64,000 bases of DNA, taken from positions 4,340,001 through 4,404,000 of the forward strand of contig JAOVFP010000003.1 in the NCBI GenBank assembly GCA_025738555.1. The letters run 5' to 3'. This DNA is from Cyathus striatus (taxonomy: Eukaryota > Basidiomycota > Agaricomycetes > Agaricales > Nidulariaceae). Positions 1 to 10,120 of this stretch are shown here, piece by piece (the stretch's first letter is position 1; each line of letters begins with the position of its first letter). A program made the translations under genes and the position numbers. Below the pieces are notes generated by a model that did not search any database, was not told where the DNA came from, and was given only the letters and a program-made list of their open reading frames with translations.

Positions 1-2337
1 TCAATCCCCGTTCCGAGTCCCCGATCCTTCGACCCTCTGCCTGGTCACACTGCATTCCTTCTATGCCTCTAACCCACCAGGAAAGGCACAGCCGGCACCG
101 GCCGTAACGATAATGCTGCCCTCAATGCCGGATCCTCTAATGAGGCTGGGAATAAATGGGCCAGGTCCCCTTACAAGACTCTGGGTATGTATGATGTATA
201 TGTGTTTCTACTCCTTAATTTGTCGTTTGCTTGGCCTGATTCGCTTTCCTCTTGCTACGGTAGATGTTCGATGTCTTCGTTTGCAGTCCACGACAGACAG
301 CTTTTTGCTGCTTACTTTGGATCTTGTATCGCCAGCGCGCAACCGCATACACAACAAGACAACGCGGGGCAGGTGGATTTTATCAGGGAGTCGAGAGATG
401 TGGGGGAAAGCATTGGTTATCTAAGGCTATTGGTACGTTGATTCTTGGTTGATTCCTCCTTTCGGGTTTGGACTGAGGCGTGTTCCCATTTGTTTTCCAG
501 ATGGCTTTCGTCTTTTCCACTACCTCGTTACAGGTGTGGTACGGTATCGTGAATACCCCTCCGATGCCTGTTTCCTGGGGTTCCGCTGAGATGAATTCTA
601 TATTCGTTCTTATACGCTAGCCTTGCGTATGGCGTACATAAAGATCTTCTCGTCGACGAGGACCTTCGTTTCGGCCATTCTGTACGGAAACGTAGATGCT
701 CTATGAGCTCTGCTCCCCCCCTGCGCGTTTGATGGGGTTTAGTTATTCCGGTGCTCTCTTCCCCATACCCCGCGGGCTCCATCAGGACATGGTATCGTTC
801 GAGGATTGAGGGGGTTTGGAGGCGTTTCGATACTCCCCTCTAACTAGTGGCGGGAGCAGCACCTCGTGTGTTGGAGGAGAGCAAATCGTAGCGTGATCGT
901 GATCTTTCGTCACGAGCCTTGCATGGCCACTCTATACTGTCCACGGCTACCAGTCAGAGATCCGCCAGGGCTTTCCGTACGTACAGCGTCCTTAACCCCA
1001 TCTGCTCAAGATGTCATACTACACCCAAGACTAGCCGTTTTAAACGCCGACCTGATACTTGAACATGAATGGTTTCCTCAGTTCTGGATGCGTACATCCA
1101 CGCGCGAGTTAACATAACGAACGTATTTTGGAGCTATTACCGATGGTTATGGATGACGTAGGGGGCAGCGCGGATTTTCCCCATCCCTCTGAGGGGGACC
1201 TTTTCTCTGCGAGGGGTGGTGGTATGGCCTCTGGACTGCAGGGTAGTGAAGGGGGGAAAATTTAAAGGTACGTCTTTTATAATGGTTTATCCACAACGTC
1301 CTTAACTTGAATACAATTACAGTTGCTCTTTCTCTACCGCTGTCTCGCGACATTGTGCACAATGCAACTGATACTAATGCAAGTGCCGAAGTGAATACCG
1401 ATTCCGAAGAGGTGTTGACGACGGAAGCTGTCCGTGCTCTCACCCTTCGTGTTACCCACAAGCCTATACCGCAAGAACTGTTCGGGCAGCTGGATAACTT
1501 GAAGCTCTCGCCCTGCTCTTGACAATTCACTGTATCTCGACACACACCACGTTTAGCGTTTCATGCCAATAGCACTGGTTTCGCTGGGACCTCTATACAC
1601 ATACATTCACCAGGACTGAAGCTGCCGAAGGCGTGATCGGTTGAAGACGGTTACTTTTCCGTCTACTGGGATTGCAAAAATAGCCAGGATAGCACCATCC
1701 CTCGTCATATTCCACGCAGTGGATAGCCTCAGTCACCCTCTTCGGCTGCCACCTTCCTTAACAGCACTCTCTCAAGATGGCATATCATGAACTTTTGACC
1801 TCGGAAGCTACCTTTGCCTGGCGTTGGGGCGATGGCTTCACTTGTTCAACCCTAAACATGAACCGTAACGCTCTCTCCGCTGGATACCCGAAGCTGTCGT
1901 CTCGCTTAGAACACTTCACTGTAGCTCGATACCTGCACAGCGCCCAGCCTCCTATGCTTCGAGCTGTGTAAGTATATACCTACGTTCTCGAGGAGGAATC
2001 TATTGAAAACGTAATAAATAGAGGATCGCTCCCATCTACTGTAATTGCAAAGCGATATCCAGGATAACGCCGACCTTCCTCGTCATATTTTACGCTGAAG
2101 ATGCCCCCTGTCGCCCGCTACGACTGGCACCTCTCTCAATCAAGAGCATGTGAGGGACTTCTATCCTCTGAAGTCGGAAGATACCACGGTACTGGGCTGT
2201 AGTTGTAGGGTTGTAGCTTCGCCTCATAAACCTGGACCATTCAGCACGGTAAGATCTAGAGGCTCTAGATCATTGTATCTTTGGACAACGGGAAACGCGT
2301 CGCGGTTCGTCTACTCTATTATCGTAGCAGTGGGTGC
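1..2337. repeat. Left arm of a large inverted repeat (partner 46105-48469)
   Basis: This arm matches the reverse complement of 46105-48469. Base 1 pairs with about 48469, so the repeat probably continues to the left of the window. Similarity runs to about 2337 (…GTAGCAGTGGG) and then stops abruptly. By eye the arms are roughly 85% identical with small indels. Open frames in the two arms do not agree, so I see no conserved protein. Inside the arm there is an imperfect direct repeat about 370 bp apart (1665-1750 against 2038-2125, sharing CCTCGTCATATT). It could be an inverted segmental duplication or two copies of an unclassified repeat. No transposase was seen. Confidence 0.85.
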
Positions 2338-2993
2338 ACCTCTGGGATACATTGTGTTGAGTCGCGGTGGAGCTTACAAGTTCTACATTCTCGGTGTACG
2401 TCGGTACTTTGCTGTAGCAGTGACTGGCTGCCTTGAAGGCTTTCGTGTAAAGTGATACGGAGCGGCGCCCCTCGTGAGTACTGAAGTGAATACTGGTTTT
2501 GAGGAGTTGTTAACAAGATGACTGTTTGCAGCATTCAAGGGTACATACTCTGCATCTTTTCCACGTGTCGCCATTGACTGGATGAGTATAACGCCCTATA
2601 CCGTTCACGCAGAGCATACACCGATCTTATTCGTTGACTTATTACACCATATACACCTCCAGTCTATATGTTCGCTACGCATTGGATGTAGCTGGATACT
2701 TGCAATGCCACATGTCACCTGTTGCTTTTGAAGCAACGCGCCGCTATGATAACATCGGTCTGTTTCACTGCAGACCAGCGCAACACTAAAGCCTAGTCTT
2801 CCCGTACTTGTTAATGATGTTCACAGCTCTACGAGTGTTAATGCGGTTGAATTTGCGCCGCATTGAGATCTCTTTACCTTCTCGTTTATTCACCTCATCT
2901 TTCGTCGAGAGGATGATCCGGCCAGAGGATTAAACGGGTAGTATAGCGTGGTTCAATGAAGGTAAGTCCTGTCTCCAAACCCCTTCCGTACGC
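2338..2993. other. Intergenic, no gene seen
   Basis: This is the unique sequence between the end of the inverted-repeat arm and the first family A fragment. The only open frames are short and mutually overlapping, without recognisable motifs. I see no repeat or transposon end here. Confidence 0.5.
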
Positions 2994-3308
2994 CAGAAGA
3001 ACTGGGTGAGGGTGGGGAAGGCCATTGTGAACAGCTTGGTGGATATGGATACTATGCAGGCCTTGGCATTGTCGGAGGAGGAGGTGAATGCGTTGGAGAG
3101 CAGGATGAAGGCGAAGGTGCTTATTATGTGTGAGATAGAGAGGTTGTATGTGGAATTCGGGTCACTGCTGCATGGTGATCCAATGCCTGAGGCGCGGAGG
3201 GCTGCAAAGATACTAACACAGTTTTTATCTAAGATAGTGGAGGTTACGAATTTTAATATCGATGAGGAGGAGGAGGAGGAGGAGGAGGCGACAGGTTGGA
3301 TGATGTAA
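2994..3308 (+). pseudogene. Family A gene fragment (C-terminal half)
   Basis: The reading frame starts abruptly at a 'QKNW' motif, matching the middle of the intact family A protein at 3794-4639. It then runs through the shared 'KAIVNSLVDMDTMQALAL' segment and a run of glutamates to the same '…WMM' end and TAA stop. The presequence, polyproline stretch and membrane helix are missing, so this is a 5'-truncated duplicate. Similarity continues past the stop into the 3' flank (about 3310-3470), which matches 4640-4785. The duplicated block therefore includes the 3' UTR. There is no start codon in the right place, so a functional product is unlikely. Confidence 0.75.
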
Positions 3309-3793
3309 TTTAGCAGAAGGTGTGGGAGAGGTACAGATTGCATTCTCATCCGTTGCTTGTCCTCTGCTTTACCCACTTGTAGTCTTTAACACGCGGAATC
3401 AGGCCTTCAAATCGTTCGCTTGAATAGCCTGCAGTGGCTAAGTATAATAGCTGGCGCCTGAAGTTGATCTATATGTATACTGTATATACATAACTTTGAT
3501 TACGATCAACATCGTGAATGTACAGCAGTAGTACAACAACAGTGAACAACTTCACAGCAGCCGTCTATCTTTCGGTTATCGAAGCTCAAGTCCAGTACGT
3601 TCCCTCAGTCAATAGAGATGTGATCCAAAGAATTTCGGGGCTTCTTGCTTATGGGTGATGTGACTTGATAGTGTCGGGAGTCGGAGCGAAGTGTGAGCCG
3701 CACTTGCGTGGTTGGGTGGCAAGCTTCGGGGTTGGAATTCGAACTTCGAACTTCGATGGCCCCTGAAGCTGAACTTGAGACCAACCTTCAACG
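3309..3793. other. Duplicated 3' flank and upstream region of the family A gene
   Basis: The first ~160 bp repeats the 3' flank found again at 4640-4785 (shared motif TTCAAATCGTTCGCTTGAAT). The remainder should contain the promoter of the gene starting at 3794. I see no convincing TATA box close to the start. Confidence 0.45.
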
Positions 3794-4639
3794 ATGTCCA
3801 CTGCACTTCGGGTGTTGTCGCAGTCGCACACTATGTTGAGTTTTTATACGCGTGCTCTCCCCACCTCTTTCACCTGCCCTCCGACTCGGAGTCCGTTCTA
3901 TCGAACACAAATAACCCAGCTGGCCGCTCTCTCATCTACTTCACGAGAATACAAGAACCGCGAACAACATTCTACAGGTAGACCACCATCATTACCACCA
4001 CTACCACCACCACCACCACCACCACCACCTGGAAACAAGCTCTCATACATGGATACACTGCGCCTGTTCCTTAGATATTTCGTGATCACTGCATGCGGCA
4101 CTATCTCCGTCATCGTCTTCAGTGGATTCCTTCTCGATAGAGTGCTCAAACAGTCCTTAAAATCGGAGCACCAGCTCAGCCTGAAGAAGTCCATCCTTGA
4201 CGAGCAACCCAACGACCACACCCTCACAGAAATGAGCAAGTTCTTCGAGGCCATACATGAGTTCCTCAACAAGATTGCCGGAAAGAAGAAATATGACACT
4301 GACCCTACCTGGGAACAGCTCCAGAAGAACTGGGAGAGGACGGGGAAGGCCATTGTGAATAGCTTGGTGGATATGGATACTATGCAGGCCTTGGCATTGT
4401 CGGAGGAGGAGGTGGATGCACTGGAGAGCAGGATGAGGGCGAAGGTGATTATTATGCGTGAGAGTGAGAGGTTGGTTGAGGAGCTCCAGTCAGTGGAGAA
4501 GGAGGAGGGGGGTGTGGACGTGCGAAAGTTTGCAAAGATATTAACAGAGTTTTTATCTAAGGTAGTGGAGGTTACAAATTTTGATGTCGATGAGGAGGAG
4601 GAGGAGGAGGAGGAGGAGGTGCCAACTTGGATGATGTAA
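3794..4639 (+). CDS. Unrecognised family A protein: presequence-like N-terminus, one membrane helix, helical C-domain
   Basis: A single open frame of 281 codons. Residues 1-60 are rich in Arg, Ser and Thr and poor in acidic residues, like a mitochondrial targeting peptide (inference). Residues 64-80 are polyproline, encoded by a CCA/CCN run. Residues about 92-116 form one hydrophobic helix. The remaining ~160 residues are charged and helical, with a 'LSEEEVDALESRM' motif, and end in nine consecutive glutamates followed by VPTWMM. I do not recognise the family. Two partial copies flank it (2994-3308, 4787-4960) and a broken one lies at 9380-19380. Families B and C at 35-43 kb share the layout but little sequence. 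A possible donor (GTAGAC) follows codon 61, but splicing to the nearest AG at about 4073 gives a stop, so I read the gene unspliced. Confidence 0.7.
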   Translation: MSTALRVLSQSHTMLSFYTRALPTSFTCPPTRSPFYRTQITQLAALSSTSREYKNREQHSTGRPPSLPPLPPPPPPPPPGNKLSYMDTLRLFLRYFVITACGTISVIVFSGFLLDRVLKQSLKSEHQLSLKKSILDEQPNDHTLTEMSKFFEAIHEFLNKIAGKKKYDTDPTWEQLQKNWERTGKAIVNSLVDMDTMQALALSEEEVDALESRMRAKVIIMRESERLVEELQSVEKEEGGVDVRKFAKILTEFLSKVVEVTNFDVDEEEEEEEEEVPTWMM

Positions 4640-4786
4640 TTCAGTAGAAAGTGTCGGAGAGGTGGAATACATTCTCATTCGTTGTTTTTCCCTCTGTTTT
4701 ACTAACTTGTAGTTTTAACACGTGGAATCGGGCCTTCAAATCGTTCGCTTGAATAGCCTGCAGCAGCTAATAGTATAAATAGCTGG

Positions 4787-4960
4787 CGATAGTGGAGGTT
4801 ACAAATTTTAATATCAATGAGGAAACGCCAACTTCGGAGAGTTAGATTCAATAGAAGTGGATCTTTGGGGGGCTTTGCTTATTCGTTGCTTTATATTTTG
4901 AACACGCGAAATCAGAATCCATTACTGTTGACATACATGCATAAGTTACAAGCTAGCGAA
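4787..4960 (+). pseudogene. Family A 3'-end fragment
   Basis: From 'ATAGTGGAGGTTACAAATTT' this repeats the last codons of the family A gene and runs on into a 3' flank that matches the flank of the broken copy near 19400-19500 (shared AATCAGAATCCATTACTG). It is a third, very short piece of the same tandem duplication. It has no independent coding capacity. Confidence 0.65.
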
Positions 4961-5277
4961 AGTCCTCACTGTAATATATATTTGCACTCAGGCAGTTCTA
5001 TACCATCGTACTCGGGGCTTGAGATTGGGGTAGAAGCATTTCATGTCGTAGATTTCTTTGGGGAAATCTAACTGGACGAAGCATACACATGTACTATGCT
5101 CTCTGCATTCGAAAATTCCACTCGCTATTATCACCTCCGCTTAAGAAAAAGATACTATCAATATGATATACAGCTACCACTTATGCATCCTCATCGTTTC
5201 TGTTACTATAATTCAGTGTAAATCTCCTGCTCGACCGTAGAGTCATATTCATAGGGACTACCCCAACGGACCGCCAA

Positions 5278-6775
5278 TAGGGCTGCCAACCGTAACCGTA
5301 CAAAACGGTTACGGCTTGTACGGTACGGTATATATTGCCGTACCGTATGAGCAAAATAAATTGTTCATACGGTACGGGTACGGGACGGTTTTCACCCGTA
5401 ATTAACCGTACCGTATAACCGTTTACGGCCGTATATACGGCTTAGTTGAGTACATCTATTTGTTCTCCAGGCTATGAGCAAACAATGCTTACCGTTGCGA
5501 CGTGTTGTCTGCATATCGCCTAAAACTAATCAATGATGATAAACTAACCATGCGCGTGAATGCTTAAAGATATACCTTAAGTACTAGTAAGTAGTCTGTC
5601 AACTTCGTTTATGCCCTTGTTCTCCCAAGGCATACCGCATACATTCTGGACTCCTCTATGTTATGACTTGCAACTCTCCTCGGCCTCCTGTACTCGTCTT
5701 TTTCACTGCTATCACACTTTCATCAAGGATTATCTTTCTAGCGTTCCACAAATCTGTCGTAATTTTTAGCAATACTAGACAAACTTCGCTCTCATTGGAT
5801 CGATCTGAAGTTTCCAAGTCTAAGTTGATAACAATATCACCACTATACATGGGCTGCATGTATGTTTTATTTCGCTTTTAAACGTTATTAATATGTAGAA
5901 ATATAAGCTTATTGTCTTTAATGCAGTACTGGACCCGCGTATCTCATATGAAGGGCTGAAGTACGATTTTTACAATGACAACACTTTGCTAACATACCTC
6001 GAAAATTCGAAAGAGAAGTTTGAAGATTAATTTCAGAAGAACTATGTTACTAGGTGCCCTGATACCTCCGATTTAAACACCCCCTCCACATTTTTTTCTG
6101 TATCTGTCACCGGCACTGGGGTCTCAGGTAACAGTGGCTTTACTACAAGGTATTCTCGCAAGCCACATGTCACTGCAGATGAGCTAGGTGATTATTTCAA
6201 GCTCCCACCCGAGGATTTCGACTCCTGCAATCCTCTGGAGTGGTAGTTTAGCCGCCGCTTTTAGTTCCCTGCATTATATCGTTTAGCGTGCAATTTATTT
6301 GGGATTCCTGGTAGTTCAATTTCAACATTTGCATATTAATAACAGCTCACTGACTTCTATCTATTTTTAGGCTCTACAGTTGCAGGAGCGAATCTTTTCT
6401 GGGGGATGTGATACTATATCTATCCATTGTGCAAGTCTCAAGCCGGAGACGATTCGCAGCATTATGATCGTAAAACATTACTGCAAGCTTCAAAGAGTCT
6501 GAGGTGGCCAGTGACTCGAGGTAGTTTATGTATAACTAAAACTTATTAGTTATTCTACTTATGCATTATGTGTGTTATATATTTCGTGCATATTATACCT
6601 GTTGAGTGGAAATTTCGGATCTTACAGAAGTAATTCAGTATTTATCATAACCGTAAACCGTAAACGGCCGTATTTGTACCCGTACCGTACCGTAGAAGGT
6701 TCAAAAAATGTCTGTACGGTACGGTTACGGCTAAAACCCGTACCGTAAACTGTTATGGTACGGTTGGCAGCCCTA
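5278..6775 (+). mobile_element. hAT-superfamily DNA transposon (defective, 1,498 bp)
   Basis: Terminal inverted repeats begin TAGGGCTGCCAACCGTAAC on the left and end …GGTTGGCAGCCCTA on the right. They are flanked by a perfect 8-bp target-site duplication, ACCGCCAA (5270-5277 and 6776-6783), the hallmark of hAT insertion. The subterminal ~180 bp at each end are dense in CGTAC/CCGTA repeats (5280-5440, 6650-6760), typical transposase-binding clusters. Internal coding is reduced to a C-terminal transposase relic at 5927-6502. The element lies inside the 3' end of the F-box gene. Confidence 0.92.
5927..6502 (+). pseudogene. hAT transposase C-terminal relic (dimerisation domain)
   Basis: The translated fragments match the end of fungal hAT transposases in order: 'LDPRISYEGLKYDFY', 'DYFKLPPEDFDSCNPLEW', 'FPALYRLACNLFGIP', then 'LFSGGCDTISIHCASLKPET' and 'IRSIMIVKHY'. 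A 60-bp intron (6311-6370, GT…AG) separates the IPG and STVAG parts at a sensible phase. At least three in-frame stops are present: after '…KEKFED', after 'PLEW', and before 'FPALY'. The N-terminal zinc finger and catalytic core are missing, so the element cannot move itself. Read as established family knowledge plus direct translation. Confidence 0.85.
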
Positions 6776-8698
6776 ACCGCCAAACCCTCCCATGGAGAAA
6801 GCGAGTCATTTGTATGCTTCCTAAAATACACAGCAGAATCCTTGCCTAGCGACAACTTCTTATCAGGCTGTGTTTTTTGTTTAAAGTCATTTACAAACAC
6901 ACGCAGCTTCCGAAGAGCAGCAATATGCCCATTGTTAAGATGTGCCAGTCTGCGGGCTTCCACAAATTCTCGAATTCCATATCCCGTGAAATCTGTCAAA
7001 AGATTGCAATTGAAATCCAACACCTCTAGCTGTGGACATGTGATATCTGAGTAACCTTTTCCCAAAGGCGAAAGAGCAGATAATAGGTCATCAGTGAAGA
7101 CGTTAGACTGAGTGACTGGGTAAATAGGCGGTGGTAAAGTTGACCATCTAGTATCATGGTCCACTGTAATGAACTTTAGGGATTTAAGATGTGGTATGTC
7201 ATGAAGAATTTGAACCACGTCTCTGGGTGAAGTTAGCCAAAAGGGTGAATGCAGCCCTAGAGATAGATCATCTCTACTGTCACGTATCACCGTCATTAAG
7301 ATTTCTTGGACAAAGCCAAGCATGAAACCAGGAATATATCCCAGAATATCTAAATCAAACTGTTTAATAGAAGGAAGATAGAGGCATTTCACAAGGCTTT
7401 TGATCTCATTCGATGGGGGTAATGAGAGGTATAGTGTTGTTAATTGCTGAAGCGCGATATCTCCTGTGATGGGTGGCCATGAGTTAGTATCAATTTGAGA
7501 TGGGGTTATAGCTCCTGAAAGTTTCAACTTCAATGTCTCCAAAGCAAGACAATGGCGAAGTATTGTTGATGTGCGATCAATCGTATTCCCTAGGTACAAG
7601 CTTGACTTCATTTCCAGCTCCAGGTTCAATTCTGTAAGTTGTCTCCAAACATGTTCATGTTGTGGGGTAGAAGAAAAGTCTGCAAGATAAACCCTATAGC
7701 CACTGATTGTAGCAGATGTGACACGAGAAAGAAGGCCAACAATATTCTCCCACTGAACCCACACTTCAGTGTCTCCTGTCCATACAGTGCTTAGATAATT
7801 GGTGAGATGAAGCTTCCTCAGTGTTTTTAAGCGTTCTTCCATTAGCCCACTTTTGAGCAGGTCACCCAGAATATCTGAAGAAAGATAAACATCAAGCTCG
7901 TACCAATGTCAATGATGCAGTAGTATGGTGTTGCTAATAAGTGATAGATATAGGTGCTGTATTTCTGATATAATGTCATCATAATTAGTATCGCCTGTTG
8001 TGAAGTAAGGGCTTTCATAGAGCAATATTAGTAGAGTTCAATCTTGGCGATATGCAATACAGCTACAGCTGTTTTGTGATGTGCGCTAAACTTTTCTGGC
8101 AGGATACTGTGGTGTTGCTGTAGCGATTGATCTGTAGCAACGTGACAAAACAGCCAAGATTGAGCTTCCCTATTGATAAAGGACATGATCCAGATTGATC
8201 CAGCCACGTCCTGGCAGCAGCTTGACACTGATCAAGTTTAAGGTGCACCATGCCTTCATGGATTGAAACAAGGTTTGCAGGTGGGTAATATCCTGTATCG
8301 AGAGTGGGAAGAACGATGTGAATCACTGCCCACAACCGTGGTGTTGAATGAGCAATGCTCCTCCAGGAGCTGCAGATATGTGTCAACAGCAGTGGTGCTT
8401 CTGTAGAACTCATACAAGGATTGTGATCTGTTGGAAGACAAGCAAGAAATATCTCCTTGAGGATGTCTCAGCTGAGCCTTCGAGCAGGTGATATCAGAGC
8501 ATGATATGGCTCAACAAGGTCAGGTACTTTCAAATGTTTGTCCTGTAGCAAATCAAGTTGTTGTTGAAGTTGGTTGATTTCATTGTCAATGGTGTGAACT
8601 TCTTTAGTTGATTTTTCCAAGAAGTCCTTGATTTTCCTTGTTTCTTCGATTGACAGAACATAGTTAGTACCAATATGATGTTGGAATGATGAATCCAT

Positions 8699-9379
8699 AT
8701 TCAATATAAGACCTATAAGTTTGAAGAATGTAAGATGGTTCACTTAGATGGGACCAAGATGGGACTCACTGTATGGGTGATGGGCGTCAATAGTAAACAG
8801 CTGCTGTACAGCATTTCCACCACAGCCATAACCAACTTACTTATTCCTGTGTTATCTGATCTAGTTCACTTCAGATGCCCACTGTTTAACTGCTGAAAGT
8901 TAAGGCGACTGTTTGCCATATGTTAAGTATACCGACTTCTGTAAGTAAGAACTTTTAGCACATAAATTCAGTTGAAGTACCGGTTCACTGAGACTTTCAG
9001 TGGCCCGCCTCTTTTTTTGCTCTTTGGGGGCCCTGGCATTGCTAGTTTGTTGCTAGTAGTGGAAGAGACACAGAGTGATGCCAGCAGCGGTGTCTCAACA
9101 CACCTGTAGAATAGCACTGCAGCTAAGAAATCATAAAAGGACATGATATATGTTAAAAGAACTTCATTTTGCAATGCAGACTTGGAGGAGGCTTGGAGTT
9201 GCTTGGAGTTGCTTGGAGGAGGCCCTGGATTTTGTCTGGGCCCCAAATTGGCCACTGCACGATGCAAGATCTGGTCACAATCATGTGGATGTTATCCTGT
9301 GTGACATTAGCACATAACCTCCAAAGCTTCCATCAACCAATGTTAACACATTCACCAACATCCACTGTCATCTCCAATG
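8699..9379. other. Intergenic region between the F-box relic and the second family A gene
   Basis: It should include the promoters of the two divergent broken genes. At 9170-9230 there is a small tandem repeat of GGAGTTGCTTGGA, and GGGGCCC-type stretches at 9020-9035 and 9235-9245 in opposite orientation. No target duplication supports calling these a transposon. No gene seen. Confidence 0.45.
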
Positions 9380-9585
9380 ATGTCCATAGCACTATGGAGA
9401 TTGTCTCGATCATATACTATCTATGTTGAGCTCTTATATGTGTGCTCTACCCTCCTCTTTCTCCCATCCTCCCTTGAATTGAATACGAATTACCCAGCTG
9501 GCCGCTCTCTCATCTACTCCACAAATACACAAGGACCATGAACAACCTTGTCCAGGTACACTACATCGACGTCATACCCCACTGC

Positions 9586-10052
9586 TGTTGAATATACAAA
9601 TGCCTCCAAGTCTGACTCGTGCTCTCGTTTTCTGTTAGACCACACCCACTGGTATTCATTCAGCAGCCACCAAGGTCATACACTCATTGCACAGTAAAGG
9701 ACAATATATTGTATATATTGTATCACTCTCTGTTTCACCATGCTGCCCTTTTCCTGTACTAATACATACTTGTACTATACTGCTACTGTGCTGCACAGCG
9801 CACTATTGGCCTCAAGCTTTCCCCAGTATGTAGTTTACTCCTTTGTCCTGGAGTAAAGGACTCATAGTGTATATAAACCTATGTACTTTAGATAGTACAC
9901 CTCAGCCGTTATTTACGATGCTGAGGTGAGTTCTCTTATTTGTACATACTGTATCGTTTACTTACAATTACCTAGTGAAACACTCTAGGTATCTATCTAA
10001 TATATATAGCCGTTATTTACAATGCTGAGTGAAACACTCTAGGTTTTCTACA
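9586..10052 (+). repeat. 5' LTR of the copia element
   Basis: It begins TGTTGAATATACAAATG and ends GGTTTTCTACA (TG…CA). It contains a TATA box (9870-9877), a self-complementary CCTCAGC…GCTGAGG stretch near 9900-9927, and a doubled GTGAAACACTCTAGGT motif near its end. Length 467 bp. Confidence 0.95.
9870..9877 (+). promoter_or_regulatory. LTR promoter TATA box
   Basis: TATATAAA within the LTR, followed about 35 bp downstream by the CCTCAGCC stretch, a plausible transcription start of the retroelement RNA. It is conserved in the 3' LTR (about 16307) and, as CATATATAAAG, in the solo LTR (near 56800). Confidence 0.6.
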
Positions 10053-10066
10053 GGTTATGGGCCCTG
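10053..10066 (+). other. Primer-binding site matching the anticodon region of initiator tRNA-Met
   Basis: GGTTATGGGCCCTG immediately follows the 5' LTR. It is complementary to the anticodon stem-loop of initiator tRNA-Met (…GGGCCCAUAACC), not to the tRNA 3' end. This is the half-tRNA priming known for Drosophila copia. The match is seen in the sequence; the mechanism is inferred from that precedent. Confidence 0.75.
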
Positions 10067-10120
10067 CCCACTGTTAACTTAAAGAAACAAATTTTACAAC
10101 ATGTTGAACTTACTTTTATC

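Larger units (their letters stand above)
5206..8698 (-). pseudogene. Broken F-box/LRR-like gene, split by a hAT element
   Basis: The start is taken at 8698 (MDSSF…), leading into a coiled coil (about residues 15-55) and the 'HALISPARRL' motif that introduces the F-box in many Agaricomycete F-box proteins. Then come 'DILKEIF', 'EAPLLL' and 'ICSSWRSIA', followed by a ~400-residue leucine-rich region (7842-6784). F-box proteins link substrates to SCF ubiquitin ligases. Lesions: an in-frame TGA near 8465 just after the RRLS motif, a frameshift between about 8060 and 8020, an in-frame TGA near 7905, and the hAT insertion at 5278-6775. Beyond the hAT the same frame resumes on 5277-5206 and ends cleanly with '…EQEIYTEL' and a TAG stop. 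That shows the insertion hit the last ~25 codons. Family assignment is firm at the motif level; the substrate is unknown. Confidence 0.75.

Noticed and set aside
1..2337. Protein genes in the inverted-repeat arms
   Set aside because: Open frames in the two arms are in different phases and not conserved between arms.
3978..4073. Intron covering the polyproline stretch of the family A gene
   Set aside because: Joining the candidate donor and acceptor creates an immediate in-frame stop, while the unspliced frame is open.
8990..9260. hAT-like element with CAGTGGCC-type ends
   Set aside because: The flanking 8-mers do not match, and the inverted similarity is short.
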